From Mixophyes australis (Eukaryota; Chordata; Amphibia; Anura; Limnodynastidae), in the NCBI GenBank assembly GCA_036250195.1, contig JAVHZZ010000005.1, positions 126,298,098 to 126,362,097 of the forward strand: a DNA stretch of 64,000 nt. The letters run 5' to 3'. Shown piece by piece: positions 57,030 through 64,000 of the stretch; position 1 is the first letter of the stretch, and the number at the start of each line of letters is the position of its first letter. The notes under the pieces were generated by a model, which was not told the origin of the DNA, did not search any database, and saw nothing but the letters and a program-made list of their open reading frames with translations. The position numbers were made by a program, and so were the translations under genes.

Positions 57030-58075
57030 AACAGGCACAGTATGGAGGAAAAAGGGTAGAAGAGGCACAGTATGGAGGAAAAGGGGTAGAAGAGGCACAG
57101 TATGGAGGAAAAGGGGTAGAAGAGGCACAGTATGGAGGAAAAGGGGTAGAAGAGGCACAGTATGGAGGAAAAGGGGGTAGAAGAGGCAGAGTATGGAGGA
57201 AAAGGGGTAGAAGAGGCACAGTATGGAGGAAAAGGGGTAGAAGAGGCACAGTATGGAGGAAAAGGGGTAGAAGAGGCACGGTATGGAGGGAAAAGGGGTA
57301 GAAGAGGCACGGTATGGAGGGAAAAGGGGTAGAAGAGGCACAGTATGGAGGAAAAAGGGGTAGAAGAGGCACAGTATGGAGGAAAAAGGGGTAGAAGAGG
57401 CACAGTATGGAGGAAAAAGGGGTAGAAGAGGCACAGTATGGAGGAAAAAGGGGTACAAGAAAGGCACAGTATGGAGGAAAAAGGGGGAGAAGAGAGACAC
57501 ATTATGGAGGGAAAAGGGGGAGAAGAGAGGCACACTATGGAGGAAAAAGGGGGGGAGAAGAGGCACACTATGGAGGAAAAAGGGAGGGAGAAGAGAGACA
57601 CACTATGAAGAAAAAAGGGGGGGGAGAAGAGAGGCACACTATGGAGGAAAAAGGGGGGAGAAGAGAGGCACACTATGGAGGAAAAAGGGGGAGAAGAGAG
57701 GCACACTATGGAGGAAAAAGGGGGGGAGAAGAGAGGCACACTATGGAGGAAAAAGGGGGGGAGAAGAGAGGCACACTATGGAGGAAAAAGGGGGGGAGAA
57801 GAGAGGCACACTATGGAGGAAAAAGGGGGGGAGAAGAGAGGCACACTATGGAGGAAAAAGGGGGGGGAGAAGAGAGGCACACTATGGAGGAAAAAGGGGG
57901 GGGGGAGAAGAGAGGCACTCTATGGAGGAAAAGGGGGGGGAGAAGAGAGGCACACTATGGAGGAAAAAGGGGGAGAGGTACAGCATTGGAAAAAAGGGAG
58001 AAAGGCACAGTATAAGAAAAAAAGGGTGAGAGAAACAGCATGAGGAAAAAGGGGGGGGAGAGAGACACAATAGTG
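57030..58075 (+). repeat. Purine-rich minisatellite, unit 30-36 bp
   Basis: About 32 units with core GGCACAGTATGGAGGAAAAA and a variable G-run. Unit length grows from 30 bp on the left to 34-36 bp on the right as the G-run and a GAGA insert expand. The top strand is nearly all purine. Long open frames on both strands are repeat artefacts. Confidence 0.93.
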
Positions 58076-58609
58076 GGGACAATGAATTAATTTAAGATGG
58101 GGTGGTTTGGGGAGAATGAGGTCCCTTTATTAAATGTGCCTATGAATTATTTAATGGCACTGACGGTTGCGGGAAATAGGTATATTTCCGAAATGTAAAT
58201 ACTATTAATTTATTGCTGGGGCTGTTTGTAGGGAGGGAAACAGGTTTATTTATTAAATGTGAATACTATTATTTTAATGTTGGGGCTGGAGGAAGGCCTA
58301 ATTATTAATCATGGGTGGTACTGATTTAACGCCGGGGGTGGCTGTAATTTTCTAAATGTACCCATTTTTTTTCCAAATAGGGTCCCTAACATTCCATGAT
58401 CCAGACAAGCCGCAACTAAAGAAACCTGCAGCACAGGTGGTGAAAGTGAGAAGAACAGGTAGGAGAGAGCAGCAAAGTCTGTGAAATGTTGTGATTCTAG
58501 TGGGATAATCCCAATTTTTAGTGACCGTTCAATGGTGTACACAACAATGCAGTTTTTTTGTCTGTAGGAGGGTGGCCTGGCCATGCCCAATGAAGCATTA
58601 TCAATGGTA

Positions 58610-58850
58610 TTTTAATTTGCGGTATCATTGCTAGTTTTAATGTGCATTATAAATTTTATTTTTAAAGTACGGTATCATTGCTAGTTTTAGCGTGCGGTAT
58701 CATTGCTAGTTTTAGTGCACGTTATCAATGGTATTTTTAATGTGTGATATCATTGCTAGTTTTTAATGTGTGGTGTCAATACCCATTTTAATGTGGTGTT
58801 TTGATGATTGTTTTAATGTACAGTATTTTAGTTTGTGGAAACAATGATTT
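58610..58850 (+). repeat. Degenerate 30-bp array
   Basis: Diverged units built on TATCATTGCTAGTTTTA and TGTGCGG, inside the Charlie-like hAT. Confidence 0.65.
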
Positions 58851-59826
58851 TTCTTATGCAGACAACCTAGGTGAGCCCTCTGGGAGAGCTGTAAGTGTCA
58901 TACTGTGGGCTTTAGGTGATGTAATGCAGGATGTGTCACTATGCCCTTAATTTTCGATCTTAGGGGCCCCCCTGTCTTAAGTGCCCCGGGCCCCCCGAAG
59001 CCTTATACAGCTCTGCCGCCGGGTGTATATGCCGCCGCTGCCTGTCTGTCATTTTTTTTACATGAGAAGGACGGTCATTGGTGGAAGAGGGAGAGGGGGC
59101 GGCGGCAGCCGCCGCCGATTGACTGGACGGCTGAAGCGCTGGATCATAGTTTTTGTTTTTACTATAGAAGGGCCCTCAAACGGTCTGAGGGACAGTGAAC
59201 TGGCCCCCTGTTTAAAAAGTTTGAGGACCCCTGGTATAGATCTTCTACATTCTGGAAGCCGTGGCGTTAGACCGCTAGACCGGAAGTTTGAGAACTGGGA
59301 GATCCGACGGATTGATGACGAGGTTTTGCCTCCTTCTGAGGTTCGTGATCGTCGGGAACCCCCGAACAGTGTTCTGATCCGGGCACTGTTCGGGGGGGTT
59401 CTGATTTGCTAATTCCGAACACGCTCATCTCTATATGTAATAGACACATATGTAAATACAGTATACAAGTAGAGATGAAATCATAAATATTACAGCAAAA
59501 CAGTGTCCATGAGATCTATGGGCACAATAATAAACAGTCAATATTCCATGTTCTGAGAATTTTGTTAAGGCTGAAATAATTCCATAATTGTGACAATGCT
59601 AATGGAAAATCTGATAGTAAGATTGAGCGAAGAACACAGTCCCAATACTTGCTGTACCCTCCAGTGGATAAGTCCTGAGTTCCGTGTTGAGCTGGCGTCA
59701 GTTCCCAGTGGAGGACAGGTGTCCGTTATTTATGAAGTAGTGCGAGCTGTATACTAGTCAAGGGGTAGTGGCGTGCGCTGCTACGTGGAGCGCACGTGGC
59801 TATGTCCGGAAATGGTTGTGATGGCC

Positions 59827-59866
59827 GACCGGTTTCGTCACAGACATGTGACTTCTTCAAGGCTTG
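59827..59866 (-). ncRNA. Hammerhead-like motif with altered core
   Basis: Minus strand: TTGAAGA in place of CUGANGA (C3 changed to U), a perfect 6-bp stem II GTCACA/TGTGAC, GAAA and a palindromic ACCGGT stem III. Stem I GCC/GGC is possible. The C3 change should impair cleavage. Confidence 0.6.
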
Positions 59867-60622
59867 TGTCATTGGCGAACTGTCATCAGTTGCCTATATA
59901 GTACCTGCTTGACTGTGATAGGTCAGGAATTTCTGTCTATTGTGGTTACTGTTGCCATAGAAATGCTGCTTTGTTTGTCGAGATCTGTCTGTATCCCTGC
60001 CCCATCATTGTTACATGCTGAAGAATAATGCAAACTTTTCAAATAATAGTGAGCACATCTCACAGGTGGGTGTACATAATCAAGTATTAATAAAAATTAC
60101 TAATTATTGCCTCCCACTATATTAACCTCTCCTTCTGCATATATTACGTATGGCTCATAGTTCATTCAGTCTTGGATAGTTGAATATATTGTGTATAATG
60201 AATTTTAATAAATAAGATTATGCAACATCATTAATAATCAAAATACATATATATTGTCTCACATTATTGGGTGATCCATGCTCTGCCAATACATAATCAT
60301 TCTGGTCCTTTCCAGCATTGATTGAAGGTATGTAGATATGGACCGTTTATTATTGTGCCCATAGATCTCATGGACACTGTTTTGCTGTAATATTTTTGAT
60401 TTCATCTCTACTTGCATACTGTATTTACATATGTGTCTATTACATATAGTGCCAATAAATTTTGTTTTATCCTATATGTCCAACCAGCTATACTTCATTG
60501 GTAAGCTATAGTCCCTGTCCAGTGATCTCATCCTTCCCATCGGGGACACATATGCAGTCACCAACACAAGTCAGGTCTGTGTCAATCTGAGCGCTGAATC
60601 CTTTTGCTATTCTATATAACAG

Positions 60623-61846
60623 GAGAGCACTGCAGTCAGCAACTAGTGCATAAGGGGCAACCGTTGAGTGGCCACAACTCACTGCCCCTTTTCAAGCAAC
60701 CTGACGTCGTTTTGCGTGGAGGACCCTTTGAATTGCTTTTTTGTGGGCACATCATTGTCAAGTCCAGAAGGGGTGTAGTCACACTGATGCCATAATTCAG
60801 CACAAGACAACCGTATAGGATTATATTCTGGGACTAGTGGTATAATGGCAATCGGACCTTCCACAGGTTTTGCAATCAGTTTTAAGCTGACTGCTCTTGC
60901 CACCACCATATATATCTTTATGTTTCAAATAAAACTGTGGCATTTGCAAAAAATTTACCTTGTGTCCGAGTGTTTTTTTTATGCTATTAACACAGCAAAA
61001 CAAAGGTGAACATTCGAAGGAGGTTGGGTGCATAAAATGGGAGACTTTATTACTATGCAGTTTATAATGCAATATAAGTTTGATAATAGTTTAATTAACA
61101 AAAGTCATAATAAGCAAGAAATGGCTGATTAAATTAAATATAACATTACATTAAATAAAACATTCTATATTAGTTTGTTTGAGTACATAACAAGGAAACA
61201 GAGGTCTTAATACTAGAAACATTGTTTTTACTTTTTAGTAGAGAAGGCACATGTGTCTTTATAAAACTTAAAAAGTAAACAAAACACCTTATTTAAATAA
61301 ACTATCATAGTTTTGGTAGCGATCCAGTACTGTAGTGTAGGTTTTAATAGTGGAGTTCATTTCATGTGCAAAATGGCCAAAGTACAGTGTAGAATTCTGT
61401 CAAAGTGCATAGGTTTGTAGGAGCAAGATGGCAGCATTGCAGAGAAGCACAACTAAACATCAGACAATGAGAGGAATAGGGCGGAGCAAGGGCGTCTGCC
61501 GCTAAGTACAGAATAGTTGCAGTGCTGCACCTAGCCTTGCAGAGCAGTGCAAAAATGATAATTCATATAGGTTTTAGAAATTTAAAATGTCTGCTGCAAG
61601 AGCTTATAATTTACTATATAGCTCTACTGGTCGTTATCATATGCATAGTTGCCTACTCTCCCTGAATGTCCAGCAGACTCCCGAATTTCTAGAAGTTCTT
61701 CAAGACTTCTGGGAGAGCCATGCAACTTTCCACTTCATGTACACTGCCTTAGTGAAAACATTTAAGCCTGCATACAATGAGAAGCCATTGACATTGGGAT
61801 ACAGGCTTAAAACTTTTGACCAAAATGTTTTCAATTAGGTAGATAC
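60623..61846. other. Unassigned sequence
   Basis: No gene recognised. AAATAAAACTG near 60928 could be a poly(A) signal of a retroposed transcript, but its upstream text has no known domain. GTTGCCTACTCTCCCTGAAT near 61648 resembles a degraded miniature element end. Confidence 0.35.
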
Positions 61847-62610
61847 TGTTAGGAACCCCTCCAGCCGGCACGACACAACCCGGAATCTACTCTGCCAGTC
61901 AGGTGTTCACTGGAGCCCCTGATGGTGGGGACAGATTGAGCTGCAGACTGACAGAGGGTCGTGAAGTGTGTACCGGCTGGGGAGAACCCAAGCAAGCGGA
62001 GTGGAATCCTAGCAGAGGTCAGGGGCCAGCAGCAGACAACAGTACCAGTATACAAGCTGAGGTCAAAGGGTCACGAGCAGACAGGGAGGTCGGTATTCAA
62101 GCCAGAGGTCAGGGTCACGAGATACACAAGCAAAGTCCAAATCCAAGCCAAGGGTCATACACGGGTAAACAACAGCAAGTCCAATAGACAGGAACAAGGC
62201 AGAGAGCAGGTACAGCAGACTGGATACAGAGACTATAACCGGCAATGAGGCAGCAGACCTCATTGCCTTAAATACAACCCACAACCAATCAGAACCTGCC
62301 CCTAGACATAGCCACACTTGCAGGCTAATTGCCAGCACCTAGCAAGACCAATCAGGGCTTAGCGCTGAAATGCGAATTTACAGGCTAATGCCTGCTAATT
62401 CAGCCACAGGCTGAATCTGACTGATTGTCCCTAGGGCGCATGCGCGCCTGGCTGCCGGGACGCGGCGCTGAGAAGGCGTCTGACCGTTGCCTTGGCAACG
62501 GTCGGGAGTTGGAGGGAAGTGACGTCCCAGTCGTCATGGTGACGGCCGGGACGTTGGGACCGACAGGAAGAGAGCCGCGGCGGCTGTGAGTACCGCCGTG
62601 GTTCGTGACA
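61847..62610. mobile_element. Solo LTR, 764 bp, 5-bp TSD GATAC
   Basis: TGTTAGGAACC to GGTTCGTGACA with TG/CA ends and perfect GATAC copies (61842-61846 and 62611-62615). Related to 29001-29704: ACTATAACCGGCAATGAGGC, CCTTAAATA, GGAAGTGACGTCCC (62515) and a GTTGCCTTGGCAAC palindrome (62486-62499). Internal coding region absent. Orientation is not fixed. Confidence 0.87.
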
Positions 62611-62615
62611 GATAC

Positions 62616-64000
62616 ACACACAGATGAAGCGCTGACCACATCTGTCAATTTGTTCTGTATATATATAGGGCATTTATATTGCCAGGCAGCTGATAACATG
62701 TTTAATATTGAAAAAAACTGTGTGTGGGCTTATTTTACTAAATTAGATAGTATAGATATACTCATTTTGCTTCACTATCTTCTTTTTACTACCACCAGCA
62801 CTTTGCTTAATGAATATGAGTGCAGATGCAACGGCACCAGCTGCATCCTGTGTGCTACAACTCATTATGATTCATCACAACATGATACATGTATTTATTA
62901 CTGGAAGATTATTTTACTGTCAATGTTGCCTGGCTGCTGTCCGCCAAAATATAATGTATTTAAAAAGCCAACCAATAAACTCTAGATTTTTATTCCTAGA
63001 CACTAGAGGTTATCATTGTTTTCAATTCCCTACAGACATTTAATTCAGGACACAGTATCCAATTAATTGTTTTGTTGCCTTGAAGCAATGATTCATTTAA
63101 TAATTAATTTTGGCATGCTAAAGGGCCACATTAGCACAACCTCCCTTCATTTGTAACGAGTAAAGATGAAGGTCCTGAATATTCTATTCACTTCTATGCA
63201 GCATGATAGCTCCTGGATTTATGTAACTGAAAGGCTCCTGTGACAGGGGATGTTGAAAATAGATAGATACAAATCAGAAAGAGAGAGGTAATTGTCAGAC
63301 AAATTCATATTTAACAATTATCTTGTAAGAAATTGCCAAGTCTCATATTACAAGTCATTCTTTTCCCCTCATTTGCAGGTTGCATGTATTCAGTCTAAAT
63401 ACTAGAGATCAGTGTGCTGAAATGAGTACTCATTGATATTCTAATTAGCAAATTACAACAACAAATATATAAAAGATTAGCTTGAGTGAGTTGATCTATA
63501 ATCTAATCAGTACAACATTTGTTCAGTGTGGAAGCATACAGAAATGGCTTCATAATAAAATAAAACTGTACTGTAGAAGTATCAATATGACATGAAGATG
63601 AGATTCAGAATCAACATGTCGTTGGCAGATTCAAAAAGCATCAATGGTGGTTGAATAAAATAGCATGTGTTTCGGAGAAGAGTGGGTTAAAGAAGAGAAG
63701 ACAAATCAGTTTTGCTTAAAAATTATCTCTATATTTTAATTATGTGACTGTAAATATTTGTTAGGACCAATTTCCGCATTATGTTATAAGGCAGACTCAC
63801 AGGCATGTACAATATGTAGTTTTGAAAACTCTAATACACTTCAGATTAATAATTTAATTTAATTTAAGCTTGATTTATTGGCAATGTACACAAATAAAAA
63901 TGCTTGAAATATACAGAAATATACAGAAAATATCTGAAATATATAAATAAAAATACAACCCACTACTACTTCTGACACAAATAAATAATCTTTCAGGACC
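62616..64000. other. Unassigned AT-rich sequence
   Basis: No ORF with a recognisable domain and no repeat structure. It is the longest stretch in the window free of visible transposon hallmarks. Confidence 0.4.

Larger units (their letters stand above)
56646..59233. mobile_element. Charlie-like hAT, 2588 bp, perfect 8-bp TSD
   Basis: CAGGGGTCCTCA and TGAGGACCCCTG ends, flanked by GTATAGAT (56638-56645 and 59234-59241). The terminal sequence is that of the widespread Charlie-type hATs. No transposase is left; a purine-rich minisatellite takes up about 1 kb and a degenerate 'GGTATCATTGCTAGTTTTA' array lies at 58610-58850. Confidence 0.93.
55245..59433 (-). mobile_element. hAT element, perfect 8-bp TSD, containing another hAT
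   Basis: Flanked by TATGTAAT (55237-55244 and 59434-59441). Minus-strand 5' end TAGAGATGAGCGTG at 59433; 3' end at 55245 (TAAGGGTGTGCACC on the plus strand), preceded by CCAAAACCC-type runs, as at the 3' ends of the 10960 and 43509 elements. Its coding region is gone; the interior is filled by a palindromic segment and the 56646-59233 hAT. Confidence 0.88.
55082..60622 (-). mobile_element. Fold-back PLE-like element, about 1.35 kb without insertions
   Basis: Left arm 55082-55244 plus 59442-59535 and right arm 60340-60622 are inverted copies of about 260 bp (for example TTCAGCGCTCAGATTGACAC; CAGTGTCCATGAGATC). The loop (59536-60339) holds a hammerhead-like motif. The left arm is interrupted by the hAT at 55245-59433. 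PLEs are known to have inverted terminal repeats with hammerheads, which is the basis of the name; there is no ORF. Confidence 0.7.

Noticed and set aside
56793..58043. Several frames of 100-257 codons on both strands
   Set aside because: All are translations of the purine-rich minisatellite and its complement.
60820..60870. tRNA-like words (TAGTGGTATAATGG)
   Set aside because: No cloverleaf, no B box at the right distance and no acceptor stem pairing.

Overview
The window reads as intergenic DNA from a large vertebrate genome, most likely an anuran amphibian. I see no intact host gene, tRNA, rRNA or CRISPR array. Almost every recognisable feature is a transposable element, and most are broken and nested. 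The vertebrate assignment rests on a processed copy of NSMCE2 (SUMO ligase of the SMC5/6 complex). The amphibian assignment is inferred from the mixture: two full-length-size L1-group LINEs, several hAT DNA transposons, Penelope-like elements (PLEs) with hammerhead-ribozyme motifs, Gypsy-type LTR elements and solo LTRs. It is not proven from the sequence.

Layout. 1-7 kb: the end of a hAT element running off the left edge, a PLE reverse-transcriptase fragment, a decayed Gypsy-like element (about 2.0-5.1 kb) and a 31-bp minisatellite. 7.55-10.3 kb: a complete non-autonomous hAT with an 8-bp target-site duplication (TSD). 10.9-20.86 kb: a minus-strand L1 with a 17-bp TSD, itself hit by a 2.5-kb hAT (10960-13441) and by a 760-bp insertion that starts with a hammerhead motif (17886-18645). 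23-25.7 kb: two solo LTRs and a MITE. 26.2-27.1 kb: the 3' end of a CR1/L2/Rex1-type LINE. 27.8-29.7 kb: a PLE terminal unit with a hAT inside, then a solo LTR. 29.8-40.5 kb: a minus-strand PLE split by a plus-strand L1 (31271-38447, 13-bp TSD) and by an LTR-like block. 40.5-43.3 kb: a partial Gypsy element with a 1.4-kb 3' LTR. 43.3-51.1 kb: a second PLE, in plus orientation, interrupted by a 4.9-kb hAT (43509-48388) and a 0.95-kb hAT (48486-49438), then a second LTR-like block and PLE terminal unit. 55.1-60.6 kb: a fold-back PLE-like element containing a hAT (55245-59433) that contains another hAT (56646-59233). 61.8-62.6 kb: another solo LTR.

The most unusual object is the 4.9-kb hAT at 43509-48388. 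Its transposase remnants lie as two inverted arms. Its 3' part holds an intron-less, broken NSMCE2 copy sandwiched between two direct copies of about 290 bp of the element's own sequence. A second theme is that most hATs and some LTRs here carry internal tandem arrays (units near 27, 31, 49, 51 and 100 bp). A third is that hammerhead-ribozyme motifs recur in PLE-derived pieces, often beside (TA)n tracts.

The nesting gives a relative chronology: PLEs are older than the L1 at 31-38 kb and the 4.9-kb hAT; the L1 at 10.9-20.9 kb is older than its hAT and hammerhead inserts; the Charlie-like hAT at 56.6 kb is the youngest layer of its nest. All boundaries come from reading TSDs and terminal repeats by eye. 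Family names are assignments by motif, not by database search.
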